DNA of 64,000 nucleotides from Tieghemiomyces parasiticus (GCA_027575765.1 JANBPT010000125.1:1-64000); one strand, 5' to 3'. Shown: positions 21,245-33,600, numbered from the stretch's first letter. Notes: a model not told the origin generated them from the letters alone. Program-made: numbers and translations.

Positions 21245-23940
21245 AGCGGGTATGCGGGAGAAGGTGAGTTGTCCACGAGCAGGGCAGAAAATGGGTAAGG
21301 AATGAGTAGAAAGGCACGTCGGTTGGTGTAGGAAAGCGGGGTAGAAGAGGGCTCGGCCAGGGGCGTGTATGTAGGCACGGTGAGCTTGGCAGCGGCAAAC
21401 CGAGGCAAAAGCACCTGCTAGGAAACGACAATTGAAACTCTGGGCGGGAGGGGGCAAGAAGGCGGGGGCACCATCCAGGGGCAGTTTCAGATGGACCCCG
21501 TCTATCTAATCGGCCAGGGGGACCAGCCAAGAAGGGAAGTTGGCGGTGGGTGTGACTGGCGACGAAGTAAGGATTGCTTACAGCGTGGGAGCTTGGCCCC
21601 TCCTAGACATACCCGCACCTGACCCGCAAGTCAATCTGCATGCCGAAATTCACACAGAGGCGTGGAAGGTAAAGAGATTGATGACATATTTCACAGTTAA
21701 AGCGAACTGGCCGACTAGAGCAGCATTCTACGGCGACCCAGGCTTCTCATTTGGAAGCCGACTGCTACCGAGGCAAGAGGGTGGTCAGTTGGTGCTGACG
21801 CAACCACATCTCAGCAGCCAAAAGAGTTCGACGCTAGCCCTTCACCAGTACAAACGAAAACGTGGCGACACAGCGACCCGAACTCTACTCCAATGTGGAT
21901 GCCTCTGGAAGCTAGGAACAGTCTTGCCTGGTAACAAAGTTTGCGTGCCTTTATCGAAGATAAGGTTCGAGTTGATTATCGCTCAAAACTAATGGTTTTA
22001 ATCAATGGCTCTGCAGTGTGGCACTGATAGTCGCAAACTGAGCAGTCCGCGATTGGATAGGATTTACTTGGGGGTTGCTAATTTCTGGATAAGCCAGACT
22101 TAACTGGGCAGCATCTACCCCTAGACTGCTGCGGGGCGAGTAAATGGTAGCAGTCGGAGTAGGCTGGTCTCGCGGGTAGAAAAGTACCTCCATGGGACCG
22201 CACTTGTAGGTGTGGAAGTGCTTCTTAAATTAATCCAACCCTAGCAATAATTCTATAATAAATAGCCTAGCAGACGGCTTAAACCAGGGCCAAATGTCCC
22301 ATCGGCTGTACCGTAGCACCCTATTACATCTCCCCAAACCTTAATGGGTCGGTTGCATCATTTTGTACAATAAAGCCTACTTCAGTTTACCAATTGTGCC
22401 CCTACTTGGGTAGCATCATACGTGCGAGGCGGAAAGGTGCCATTCACCCTAATTAAGTTTCGCCGCGCGACGTTCAGCATGGTGCCTAAAAGATGTATCT
22501 TGCCACTCATCACCAGAGCGGCAACAACCTACTGAAGGGCAAGGAGACGGTGGATGGCGTCTATATGTAACGGGCTTTCGATGACAGTCACAGTGCGTCC
22601 GTCTTTATCACGCATTGGGTCACTGTCCATTTCCAAGCTTGAAGGCTAATCGTCAGCAAGGCTGCTATATTCCATATCCATGCCTAGGTCCAAGGATACG
22701 GTTCTACCTATTTGAAGGGAAAGGAGTCACTGGAAGTGACGCTAGGGCCGTAAGGGACAGGAACGACGGACTGTTTCGATCGTGCAGGTAGGCCTCTTAT
22801 ACAACCAAACCTCCTGCACCCCTCCAGTAGTCGTCGAATGTCTGATGACATCCCAGGGCGATGAGTAAGGTATACGGAGGCATTATCCTACCTGCCGCCC
22901 TCTCTCCTCAGGGGACCTGCACAGGTTGTTTAGAAGCATAGTGTATCGCCATCAAGGCCACTGGTCCACGGCGCCTTTCTTCTTGGGCCCTCCCTCCGTT
23001 GGAGATGCGGTCACGCTCGGGCTATCTTTAGTGACCTCCTACAAATATAACTGCCCATTCGTTCCCTCAGAGCATAGCAGAACTTTTCTTTCATCTACTC
23101 TCTCGACCTCGTTTGGCCATCAGCGTATTGAAGGACGCCTGTTCAACATCATCCCCTTCGCCTATACCGCCACACCATGGCGGCGACCGGGGTATAGGTC
23201 GTTTCTCTGCTCCTTTGCATTACCCTCCTTGTTATTTTTTAAATCCTTGTCGTATTCAGCTTTGACTACCCTGTCCATGCTCTCCATTTCTTTACCCGTA
23301 TTTGCAGGTTTCCTATTGATAGCCTCGGTCTGGGTCTTACACTGGTTCGACGGTGGCCTGCTTCCATTCCTTCCTATCCGCTGAGAACAAATATACGTAC
23401 CTAAAAGAGGGCTGTGGGGCCATCGCTTACTTCATTGCGCATCCTTGCGACGGTCCACCAGCGGGGGACTTAGCGGGCCAGATGTCGCTGCCAATCCTAG
23501 TGTCAGAGGTAGAGTCGGTCACCTTTAAGTACCAAAGCCAAGTGTATCAGTAAATCACGTGACCTTATCAGCGACCCCTCTTGGCTATTCCAACCTCTCT
23601 TTTTTTCTTTTTTTTTAGTATACCCGAACACTGGGCAGGATAGTGAAAACTTGAGCGTAACTTGAAGTTTATGTATGGACATCCCGACGATGTTACCAAG
23701 TCGCGCTCTCGGTTCACCTTGAGTACGGATAGTAAAAGCTTCACTGGCCTCTGAATTGCACCTTTGACTGCTTGCCGCATGCACCGTACCTTCGAAGCCA
23801 GCATTGCACAACTTCCGTTTCGTTCTTCTATCTTATTTTCCTTTTCCATGTTCTTACTGTCGCTCTGAGCATCCCCACCCTCGACTCTTAGTACACACTA
23901 CCCCACGGCTGACCCGGCCCGTAGGCTAATCTGTGCCACC
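21245..23940. other. Gene-free region between divergent oxoprolinase and BMS1
   Basis: 2.7 kb between divergently transcribed genes, so both promoters must lie here. Two plus-strand frames of about 150 codons (21540-21992, 22926-23384) have no motif, and the second lacks an ATG for most of its length. From 22190 to 22400 the DNA is relatively AT-rich. A CT-rich T-run at 23600-23617 and the pyrimidine-rich 23880-23940 stretch probably belong to the BMS1 promoter and leader. No RNA gene was recognised. Confidence 0.45.
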
Positions 23941-26900
23941 ATGGAGAAGCAAGTTAACAAGCCGTTTAAGGCGAGCACGGCCGGCCCTAAGGGGGAGCGC
24001 AAGGCGGCCCGCGATGCCCGCAAAAACAATCCCAACGCCGTCGGAAATTCCAAGGAGCGCCCCGTGTCCAACCCAACTAATAACCCCAAGGTACGTCCAT
24101 TTGCCGCCGATCGGCCCATGGGTAGCGCCTTACTGCCACCACCATTGTAACTTGGGCTTTGACCGGGGTTTCGGAGGTGCTCTTCTCGTAGCGGCCCATC
24201 GGCTGTGCACCTGACAGCGTACGCCTCGGTCAGGCCATTCAGCCCGAATACTCGTAGCACTTGGCTAACTGTGACCCCTATTGTGCTTTGCTCGTTCAAC
24301 CACACGTCTCCCCCTACGGCCCTTACACTGCGCTACCCCGCTTAAATCCTACACTACTGTGCCGATAATGCCCCTCTACCGCCGCCTTACGTTACGTAAC
24401 CACAGGCCTTCATCTGGAACTCCCGCCAGAAGATGATGAGGCGTATGCACCGCACTGCTGAAATGCAGGAGCGTAGCGTGCATGTGCCTATGGTCGATCG
24501 CACCCCTCAGGTTGCCCCACCCTTCGTGGTGGCCGTCGTCGGCCCTCCCAAGGTAAAAATTGCAACTAACCGGGCGTCCCTAGCATCAACCGAGGGCGAA
24601 ACCGGACCTCCATAGCGGATCGGGTGACCTCGCGTATCCGCCATGACCACCCAACTCACCACGCTTCCCTTCACGCTACTACCCCTCCCATTGCCTCCAC
24701 CAGAGCGGCAAGACCACCCTGATCAAGTCGTTGGTCAAGAAGTACACGAAGCACAAGTTGGCCGAGGTCAAAGGCCCCATCACCGTAGTCAGTGGCCGCA
24801 AGAGCCGCCTCACCCTAATCGAGTGCCCGAACGACCTCAACTCCATGATTGACGTGGGCAAAGTGGCCGACTTGGTCCTGCTCACCGTGGACGCCAGTTT
24901 TGGTTTTGAGATGGAGACCTTTGAATTTCTCAACATCCTGCAGACCCACGGGTTCCCGAGGGTCATGGGCGTGCTGACCCATCTAGACAAGTTTCGCAAA
25001 CTTAAGCGGCTCCGCAAGACCAAGAAGATCCTCAAGCAGCGGTTCTGGACCGAAATCTACCAGGGCGCCAAGCTGTTTTACCTGTCCGGTGTGATCGGTG
25101 GGCGCTACCCGGTGCGTGAGATTGCCAACCTGTGCCGATTCATCTCCATCATGAAGTTCCGTCCGCTCGCCTGGCGCAACCAGCACCCGTACCTTCTGGC
25201 TGACCGTATGGAGGACCTGACCGACCCCAACCTGATCCAGGCCGATCCGAAGGTAGACCGGACTGTTACCTTGTACGGGTACCTACGCGGTACCAACCTT
25301 CAGCCCAACACGCGCGTCCATATCCCAGGTGCGGGCGATTACACCGTGGAGACTGTGGCTATGCTCAACGACCCGTGTCCGCTACCCGATAAGGTCCGTA
25401 AGTCCCTGAGCGGCAAACAAAAGCTGATCTACGCCCCCATGTCGGACGTGGGCGGAGTCATGTACGACAAGGACGCGGTGTACATCAATGTACCTGGTAG
25501 CTTCACCCGCAATGGTATCGTTCCTGACCGCCGGCCCGGTCAAGACAGCGACGCCTCCGAGGCGGAGGAGAACGGCGGCGAGGTGTCCGGTAGTGAACAC
25601 GACGGTAGCGGCAGCAGCAGTGACGACGACGACGAAGATCGTCGCGGCAAGACGCCTGCTGGCCGGGAGGAGGAGTTCCTCCCGTCGTCCGACCGGTACA
25701 ATCAAGTCCAGGATATCGGCCGCGGCGGAATCGGAGAGAAAATGGTTATAGACCTTCAGGACGCCAGCGCTACATTTGCTGACCAGATGCAGGACGCCTC
25801 GATCCAGATCTTTTCGCACTCGGCCCCGCTCAAGTCCCAAGTGGCCGGCGACGATGAGAGTGACTACACGGATGACGGCGAGGGCGGCAGCGATGATGAG
25901 CAAGGGTTTGATGATAGCGACGATGACAACGACGACGAGGCCGCCGAAGGCGATGACGACGGAGTGGCTACTGGCCGTCCGTCGCGGCGTGCCCGCCGTC
26001 GATTCGAAGCTGAGGCCGAACCTGCCGACGGGTCTGAGTCCCAGGAGGAACTGGCCTTCGCCGATACTGACGAGGAGCTCGAGTCCAGCGGCGCCGAGGA
26101 CGACGATGCCTACACGGACGGGGCCGCCCGGTGGAAGGCTGGCCTGGTCGACCGTGCCGCTGAGTCCTTCAAACTCATCAACCGCCGTATTAACCTGATG
26201 GACCTCGTCTACCGTCCGGAGCTTGTGGCCGACCGGTTTCCTAAGGGTTACGGTTCGTCCAGCGAGGCGTCGTCGGAGAGTGATGGTGCCGAAGGTAGCG
26301 ACGGCAGTGACGACGAGCTGCTTAAACCAAAATACGACACCACTGCGCTCCACTCGGCCCTTTCCGTGGTCGACACTTGCAAGGCCTCCATCAAGGCCGA
26401 ACGTTTGGCTGTCTGGGACGACGAGGGGGCCCTCGAGTCCCTGCGTCACCGGTTCATCACTGCCCCGGTCGACACGGGGGAGACGGAGGAGGCTGACGAT
26501 GCTGAGGCGGGTTCGGATGCCGAGTCCGAACTTATGGGCGACTTTGAAGACCTTGAGGCCCCCAACGGCGCTGATTCGCGGCTGGATGACGACGAATCAA
26601 ACGATGACGGTGACGATAGCGTCGACGGCGACGAGACTGTGGTCGATGGTTCGGACAGTGATGCCGAGCCTAAACCCACGCCGGTCGACGAGGACCTGGA
26701 TGACGTCAAGGCGCGCGAGGCACTGGCCCGTCGCAAGGCCGAGTTGACCTCCAAGTTCGAGTTGGAGGTTGAGGGCATCTATGAATCGGATGACGAGGCA
26801 GGCGGGCCCGGTCGCGGCCGCCTAGGCCTGTACGACCGGGTCAAGTCCGACATGGCCAAACAGCGGTCGCGTAACGAGGCCGAGTTCGCCGAGGACAGCG

Positions 26901-28189
26901 CGGAACTCCGCGCCATGGTTGAAGGATACCGTGCCGGGACCTACGTGCGGGTACTTCTCCACCGTGTTCCCTGTGAGTTTGTCAAGCACTTTAACCCCAA
27001 GTTCCCCGTCGTCGTGGGCGGCCTCCTACCCAGTGAGTCCAACTTTGGGCTAATTCGTGTGCGGATCAAGCGACACCGCTGGCACCGCCGTATCCTGAAA
27101 AACAACGACCCGCTCATCTTCTCCCTGGGCTGGCGGCGTTTCCAGAGTCTGCCGCTCTTCTCCATCGACGATGGGGCGCGCAACCGGATGCTCAAATACA
27201 CCCCGCAGCACATGCACTGCCTGGCCACCTTCTACGGCCCGCTCACCGCCCCAGGTACGGGTTTTTGCTGCGTCGAGTCAGTGGGACGCGACAGCCGCTA
27301 CAGCCCGGAATTCCGCATCACTGCCACCGGTACCGTCCTGGACCTCGACCAGTCTACATATGTGGTCAAGAAGCTGAAGCTGACGGGCGTTCCCGAAAAG
27401 ATCGACCGCAATACGGCCGTCGTCCGTGGCATGTTCCACAGTGCCCTCGAAGTCGCTAAGTTTACCGGTGCCAAGCTCCGCACCGTGTCCGGGGTCCGCG
27501 GCCACATCCGTAAGCACCTGGCCAAACCCGAGGGCCACTTCCGCGCTGTGTTCGAGGACCGCATCCGTAAGAGCGACATTGTGTTCCTGAGAGCCTGGCA
27601 CCGCGTCGAACCGAAGCGCTACTACAACCCAGTCACCTCGCTCCTCCTGGCTGGTAAGAAGGCCGACTGGCAAGGTATGCGACTGGTCCGCGACGTACGC
27701 CGCGAGCGTGGGATTCCCGTCCCATCCCAGGCCGACTCGGAGTACCGTGCCATCACGCGGACGCACCAGCCGGCGGTTCCCCTTAAGGTGCCCAAGGCGG
27801 TGGTTGACAATCTCCCGTTCGACATGCGGCCGAAACTCACCCACCGCGAGGCGGCCAAGTCGGCCAAGCGGAACAAGGATGGTAGTGGCCATTCGGCGTC
27901 CAGTGTGGCAGCGGAGGCCCGGACGACGGCTGCCACCCGTGCCGTGTTCCACGAACCCGAGGGCCAGCGCAGCGCCGTCCAACTCGAGCGTGTCCGCATC
28001 GTGCATGACGGGACCGTTGAGAAGCGTGCCAAACGCCGTGCCGAACAGGCGGAACTCCGCCACGCAAAGCGGCAGAAGGAGGAGGCCGTCAGCCAGGCTA
28101 TCGCCAAGCGCCGGATGAAGGAGTTCATCAAGGTCAACGATATTCAGCAGCGGAAGCGGGTGGCACGGTCCGGGCAGGGCTCGAAATAA
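23941..28189 (+). CDS. BMS1: Ribosome-biogenesis GTPase BMS1, three exons
   Basis: Nucleolar GTPase of the small-subunit processome. It recruits Rcl1 to pre-ribosomes and is needed for early pre-rRNA cleavages toward 18S rRNA. My model is join(23941..24090, 24406..24552, 24704..28189), 1260 residues. The Walker A motif GPPKSGKT (96-103) spans the exon 2/3 junction. The G domain continues with KADLVLL-like VADLVLLTVDASFGFEMETF and the family's GVLTHLDKF. Downstream are KFRPLAWRNQHPYLLADRMEDL, a very long acidic Ser/Asp/Glu region (roughly residues 365-730, common but usually shorter), and the C-terminal AARP2CN/RIBIOP domain (VRVLLHRVPCEFVKHFNPKF, IRVRIKRHRWHRRILKNNDP, IRKSDIVFLRAWHRVEPKRY). 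The C terminus is basic, ending KRVARSGQGSK. The introns are 315 and 151 nt. The ATG at 23941 lies in caccATGg. Long antisense frames here are coding shadows. Confidence 0.97.
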
Positions 28190-28688
28190 GGTCGGGGTGT
28201 ATCCCATGTCGGTGCTGTAGAATTGTGTGCTACCCCTCTCTACCCTTGGCATTTTACCGCATTATCTTTCCCATTAAATAATCATAGCAGTACATGGCAT
28301 CCTGTGGTTGACCGTGGGGCCGTAAAGTTAACATTTTCGACAAATGTGAAGGGAGGGGGTGGATTTGAGGTTCAGGGTTAGTCGAATTATAATACCTCAC
28401 ACGTAGCCATACGATCAAGGGCTCACGATACCACGAAGGTAGACTTAGAGAGCACACTAGAGTTCTTCGATCCCGGACACAAGTTGTGGGCCCTATGCCC
28501 CTCCCTTCCAATCTCGATTATCCCAGCTTCCAAAAGCCCCCACTCACTCATCCGCTTGGACTTACCTGTCAGGCCCTTAGACTGTTCACTGACGACACAG
28601 GAGTTCCCCCCCCACCGGTTCTGCTCATCTCCCCAGCGCTTTTACCATTACCTCTCATCCCTGTTTTCTGCCACACGCTGTTGTGTAC
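28190..28688. other. Spacer between BMS1 and the syntaxin gene
   Basis: 0.5 kb with no gene. It contains the BMS1 3' flank and, from about 28585, a C/T-rich stretch that runs to the syntaxin start and fits its promoter and 5' UTR. Confidence 0.5.
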
Positions 28689-30212
28689 ATGGCTGACATC
28701 ACCAATGAATTTGTGACCCTCCTCGCTACGGCGGCTGAGCGGCAAGCCTCGAACTCATCCGCTCTGTCGACCGGCGGACCCGAAACTGTGTCAGAGAAGC
28801 CACTTATCCGCCGACGGCAGGCCCACGACGCCTGGGCGCAAGAGGTGCGGCGAGCTGTGGCGGGCATACTAGCCGGCCGGGACCCCTTCATGGCCGAGGC
28901 TTACCGGTTGCTCCGCCACATCGAGTCGCTCCGCCAGTTTCTACATGCCACCCGGGGGGCCTACCTCGACATTGGCGCCAAGCGAGGGCGGGCGAACCTC
29001 TCTACGCATCGCGCCCGGACGGCTGGGGCCGACGACGGGTCACAGCTGATGGATTCATTGCATCGGCTGGCCAGTAGCACGCCCGCCGCCCATGCGCCCG
29101 TGGCAGCTTCCTCCGGCCCTGCGGGGTCGTCAGCCGTCCTCGTTGGGGGTACCTCGGCCGCTGCTACGGCCGAGACCCCCGGTATCAGCGCCCAGGACAT
29201 GGCCATCCTACTGCAACAGGCCCGGAGCTCCCACATGACCGACCAGGAACGTGACGAGATTGACCAGCAGGCCAAATTCATCATTCGGCAGTGTCTAGAT
29301 CGTATCAAGCGGCTGGAGGCCTTCTCGCGGGCAGCCGCCGAAGAACCAGCTCCGTCGGCCACCGCCACAGGGCTGTTTGGCCTCTTTTCCCTCTCTTCGC
29401 GGTCGTCCTACGGTGTTCTAAAACGGGAAACCCTCGCTGCCCACCATGGGGCCGTGCTATGGCTACTCAACAAGCGCCTCATGGACGTATCTATGTTCCA
29501 GCGCGATCAGCAGGAAATGCGTCTGAATCGGGCCCTCGCCAAGCAAGGTGGTTTGCAGCCTCGACGGTCGTACTGGGCCAAACGGCAAGCCGAGAAGCAG
29601 CAGCAGAAATTGGACTCGCCACGACTGGGTCGCCAGGACACCATCGGCACCACGCGTTTTGGAGCCACGGCGCCGTTTGGTTTGGGGTTCGGCAAACCGA
29701 CTGAGCTGGGGGACGAAAAAGCCGCAGCGGATACAGACGCTTTCTTTGATCACGAACTGCGGGACGACAAGGCGGTCGCATCACCAGTACCTTTTAACCA
29801 ACGTCGCCACAACCCGATCGATGACTACTGGGGTAATGCCGGCCTGCCCGAGGACGACGGTCATAAAGACGGAGCTACCGAGGCCGTCTCCTCCAGCCAC
29901 CAAATGGAGCTCCAGGAGGAGAACCGGGCCCTGCTGCGGGAGTTTGAAGACACCCTAACCCAGGTGCGGAGCGCCGAGCAGGCCTTGCTGGAAATTTCCG
30001 CTCTACAGTCCACCCTGTCCACCCACCTGGCTATGCAGACCGAACAAACAGAACGACTCCACTCCGAGGCCATGGCCACCTCCGAACGGGTCCAGGAGGG
30101 GAACGAGCAGCTCCTAGAGGCCCGCCAGCGGAACGCGGATACCCGCAAGTGGATACTCATCTTTCTGATCATGGCTAGTCTGGTACTTCTATTCCTCGAT
30201 TGGTTTGATTAG
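28689..30212 (+). CDS. UFE1: ER Qa-SNARE syntaxin-18 / Ufe1
   Basis: Tail-anchored SNARE of the ER membrane, acting in Golgi-to-ER retrograde fusion with the Dsl1 tether, Sec20 and Use1. The 507-residue protein starts at ATG 28689 (MADITNEFVTLLATAAER), like the syntaxin-18 N terminus. An N-terminal helical region with ILAGRDPFMAEAYRLLRHIE and SLRQFLHATRGAYLD matches the family's HIxxLRxFL block. The SNARE helix runs from about 425 to 484 (AEQALLEISALQSTLSTHLA through EGNEQLLEARQRNADTR). The zero-layer Gln sits in HLAMQTEQ. A C-terminal membrane anchor (WILIFLIMASLVLLFLDWF) ends in FLDWFD, nearly identical to the animal FLDWYDS. The 130-residue Ala/Ser/Gly linker before the SNARE is longer than in yeast. 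There is no intron. The frame extends six bases upstream only through non-ATG codons. Confidence 0.93.
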   Translation: MADITNEFVTLLATAAERQASNSSALSTGGPETVSEKPLIRRRQAHDAWAQEVRRAVAGILAGRDPFMAEAYRLLRHIESLRQFLHATRGAYLDIGAKRGRANLSTHRARTAGADDGSQLMDSLHRLASSTPAAHAPVAASSGPAGSSAVLVGGTSAAATAETPGISAQDMAILLQQARSSHMTDQERDEIDQQAKFIIRQCLDRIKRLEAFSRAAAEEPAPSATATGLFGLFSLSSRSSYGVLKRETLAAHHGAVLWLLNKRLMDVSMFQRDQQEMRLNRALAKQGGLQPRRSYWAKRQAEKQQQKLDSPRLGRQDTIGTTRFGATAPFGLGFGKPTELGDEKAAADTDAFFDHELRDDKAVASPVPFNQRRHNPIDDYWGNAGLPEDDGHKDGATEAVSSSHQMELQEENRALLREFEDTLTQVRSAEQALLEISALQSTLSTHLAMQTEQTERLHSEAMATSERVQEGNEQLLEARQRNADTRKWILIFLIMASLVLLFLDWFD

Positions 30213-30666
30213 GGAGGTGTGAACATGTATATGCTGGGCCGTACTGGGTAGAAGCGTCTTTAGTGCAGCTCGCAATGGACGTGGCAGGCTTACGTCGCTG
30301 AGGGGTAAAGTAGAATCGGTCCTTGAATGGTCACCAAGGCGGCCTGAGAAGTAGTATAGCGTAATGTAAGGGGCAGTGTACCACATCCCTTAAAGCATAA
30401 GCAATAAATATCTCCAGTGGAGCCCGCTTCACCCAGTTGCGAATCGAACCCCCTCACCATTACGCGCAACTGGACCTTTCTGACGCGGCTTAGCTTTTTT
30501 TTTCCATTCAAGACGCCCCACTCCCTGCACCATTTCGATTACTTGTTCGCCACTCTGCATTGTAACAATCCGCCTATTTGTTCACTTGCTCAGAATCACT
30601 TTGCGTTCCCCTCTATCTCGCCATCTATCATTGCCACCGACCCCCGCCCTGTCTCCGTTCGTTGAC
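30213..30666. other. Spacer between syntaxin-18 and SF3B1
   Basis: 0.45 kb with no gene. The right half, from about 30490, is C/T-rich and probably the SF3B1 promoter and 5' UTR. A sequence near 30440 resembling a T-arm (gcgaatcgaacc) does not fold into a tRNA. Confidence 0.5.
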
Positions 30667-33600
30667 ATGGCGAACGACACCGACCACACCGCCCCGGCGG
30701 ATCAGCCGCCTGTGACCAAGAAGAAGCTGGCCAGCTACACGGCGCCCCAGGAATTCCTGGACGAGATTATGCAAGCTGGCGGCGAGGATGCCCCTGATCC
30801 CTTTGCAGCCTTTCTCCAGGCCGAGCGCGTGATCGCCAAGCGCCAAGATGAATACCAAGCTCGCGGGCGCAAGCGGGCCCTCTCCCCGGAACGTGCTGAT
30901 CCGTTCGCCGCTGCTGATGCCCCGGGCGGTAGCGCCGGCCAGGCGCGCACGTACACTGAGGCTATGCGAGAGGCAGACGTGGACCGCGAGCACCAGCGCG
31001 TGCTGCAGCAGGTGGCCGATTTACAAAAGCAGGGCAAGCTACCGCCCCCGAACGCTTCAGCATCGACTGCTACTGCCCCAGCCTCCGTCGCCATGGATGC
31101 CACCCCGCGGTCCGAGGGTCGGAAGCGCCGCTGGGACATGGCTACCCCGGCGGCGCCCCAACCTTCTGGTAGCGGTGCGACCCTTGCCCAGAGCCGGTGG
31201 GATGCCACCCCACGGACCGACGCTGTGGCCGCGGGAGCCACCCCACGTCGCAGCCGATGGGACGCGACCCCGCGGGCCGACGCCACGGTTTCCGCCACGC
31301 CGAAACGGGCTGGCCGGTCGAGGTGGGATGCCACCCCGGTGGCGATGGACGGCGGAGCCACCCCCGTGGGCCCCCAATTCGGTCTAGCGACACCAACCCC
31401 GGGGGCCTTGGCCGTACCTATGACACCCGCTGGGGACGGCCGGCTCAATACGCGGCTCGCTCGCGAGCTGGACCAACGTAACCGGCCCCTTACGGACGAC
31501 GAGCTAGATACCATACTACCCATCGAGGGCTACGAGATCGTCGCTCCCCCAGCCACCTACGTACCCATTCACACTCCGGCGCGCAAGCTCATGGCCACTC
31601 CAACTCCACTGGTCGGTGGGGCTGGCGGGTTCATGATGCAGGAAGAGGACCGCCACCAGACTTACGACCTGCCGCCGGAAATCCCTGGCCTGCCTAACTT
31701 ACCCGCTCTCAAGCCTGAGGACGTGCAGTATTTTAGCAAGCTGATGGACGGCCAGGCCGAGGATAATCTCACCAACGAGGAAGCCAAGGAGCGTCGCATC
31801 ATGCGACTCCTCCTCAAAATCAAGAACGGCACGCCCCCAATGCGCAAGACTGCCTTGCGATCCATCACCGACCGGGCGCGCGACTTTGGGGCTGGCCCGC
31901 TCTTCAACCAAATCCTCCCGCTGCTGATGTCGCCCGCCCTTGAGGACCAGGAGCGCCACGTACTGGTTAAAGTCATCGACCGCATTCTGTACCGGCTGGA
32001 CGACCTGGTGCGGCCGTACGTGCACAAAATCCTAGTTGTCATCGAACCCATGTTGATCGACAACGACTACTTCGCCCGCATTGAGAGCCGTGAGATCATT
32101 TCTAATCTCAGTAAGGCCGCGGGGCTCGCTACCATGATTGCTACAATGCGGCCCGATATTGACCACGTGGACGACTTTGTCCGTAATACCACCGCACGAG
32201 CCTTCTCAGTCGTGGCATCCGCCCTAGGCATCCAGGCCCTGCTCCCCTTTCTGCGCGCGGTGTGCCGCAGCAAAAAATCATGGCAGGCCCGCCATACCGG
32301 CATCAAGATCGTGCAGCAGATCGCCATCCTCACGGGCTGCGCTGTGCTCCCGCATCTGCGCGGGTTAGTGGACAGCGTGGCACACGGCCTGGAAGATGAA
32401 CAGCAGAAGGTACGAACCATCACCGCTCTGGCCATCTCAGCGCTGGCTGAGGCGGCTGCGCCCTACGGTATCGAGTCTTTTGACGCGGTCCTCAAGCCGT
32501 TGTGGACTGGAATTCGCACACACCGCGGTAAGGGACTGGCCGCCTTCCTTAAGGCCATCGGTTACATTATCCCACTCATGGACGCCGAGTACGCCAACTA
32601 CTACACGCGCGAGGTTATGCTGATCGTGGTGCGGGAATTCCAGTCGCCCGACGAGGAAATGAAAAAGATCGTGCTGAAGGTGGTCAAGCAGTGCGCCGCC
32701 ACCGAAGGTGTGGAACCGGCTTACCTCCGTACCGACATCCTCCCAGAGTTCTTTCGCCACTTCTGGATCCGGCGGATGGCCCTAGACCACCGCAACTACC
32801 ACGCAGTGGTGGAGACCACCGTGGAACTGGCGCAGCGGGTGGGCGTAGGCGAAGTAATAGGCCGAATCGTGGACGACCTCAAGGATGAGTCTGAGGACTA
32901 CCGTAAGATGGTTATGGAGACGATCAACCGGGTGGTCACCACCCTGGGTGCGGCCGACGTGGACGCCCGCCTTGAAGAAGTCCTATTAGATGGTATCCTG
33001 TTCGCCTTTCAGGAGCAGACCACGGACGGTAGCGTGATGCTCAACGGGTTCAGCAGCGTGGTCACCGCCCTTGGCGAGCGCGTCCGGCCGTATCTCCCCC
33101 AAGTCTACTCCACTATCCTGTGGCGTCTCAACAATATGTCATCCGAGGTGCGCCAACAGGCCGCCGACCTGGTGGCCCGGATTGCTGGGGTGATGCAGGC
33201 CTGCGGCCAGGACAACCTCCTGCGTGACCTTGGTGGGGTACTTTACGAGTATCTCGGCGAGGAATACCCCGAGGTGCTGGGCTCGATCTTGGGCGCCCTA
33301 AAGGCCGTGGTCAATGTGGTGGGCATGCACCAGATGAACCCGCCTATCAAGGACCTCCTCCCGCGCCTCACTCCGATCCTGCGCAATCGGCACGACAAGG
33401 TCCAGCAGAACGCCATCGAGCTTGTGGGCCGGATCGCTGACCGCGGTGCCGAGTTCGTCAGTGCCCGCGAGTGGATGCGTATCTGTTTCGAACTACTCGA
33501 CATGCTTAAGGCGCAGCGCAACTCCACCCGGCGTGCCGCCGTCAACACGTTCGGGTACATCGCCAAGGCCATCGGCCCCCAGGACGTACTAGGCACCCTC

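Noticed and set aside
21540..21992. 150-codon plus-strand frame upstream of 5-oxoprolinase
   Set aside because: No motif, no good start context, and it lies in a promoter region.
22926..23384. 152-codon plus-strand frame with a hydrophobic end
   Set aside because: No ATG for most of its length, pyrimidine-rich composition that mimics Ser/Leu/Phe protein, no motif and no splice partner.
25382..26449. 355-codon minus-strand frame opposite BMS1
   Set aside because: It is antisense to the acidic Asp/Glu/Ser region of BMS1. The codon pattern of that region keeps the opposite strand open, and the product is a Val/Leu-rich shadow.
27278..28252. 324-codon minus-strand frame opposite the BMS1 C terminus
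   Set aside because: Shadow of the conserved BMS1 coding sequence with no motif of its own.
30435..30475. T-arm-like sequence suggesting a minus-strand tRNA
   Set aside because: The stem bases do not pair, and no D-arm or anticodon arm is found at tRNA spacing.
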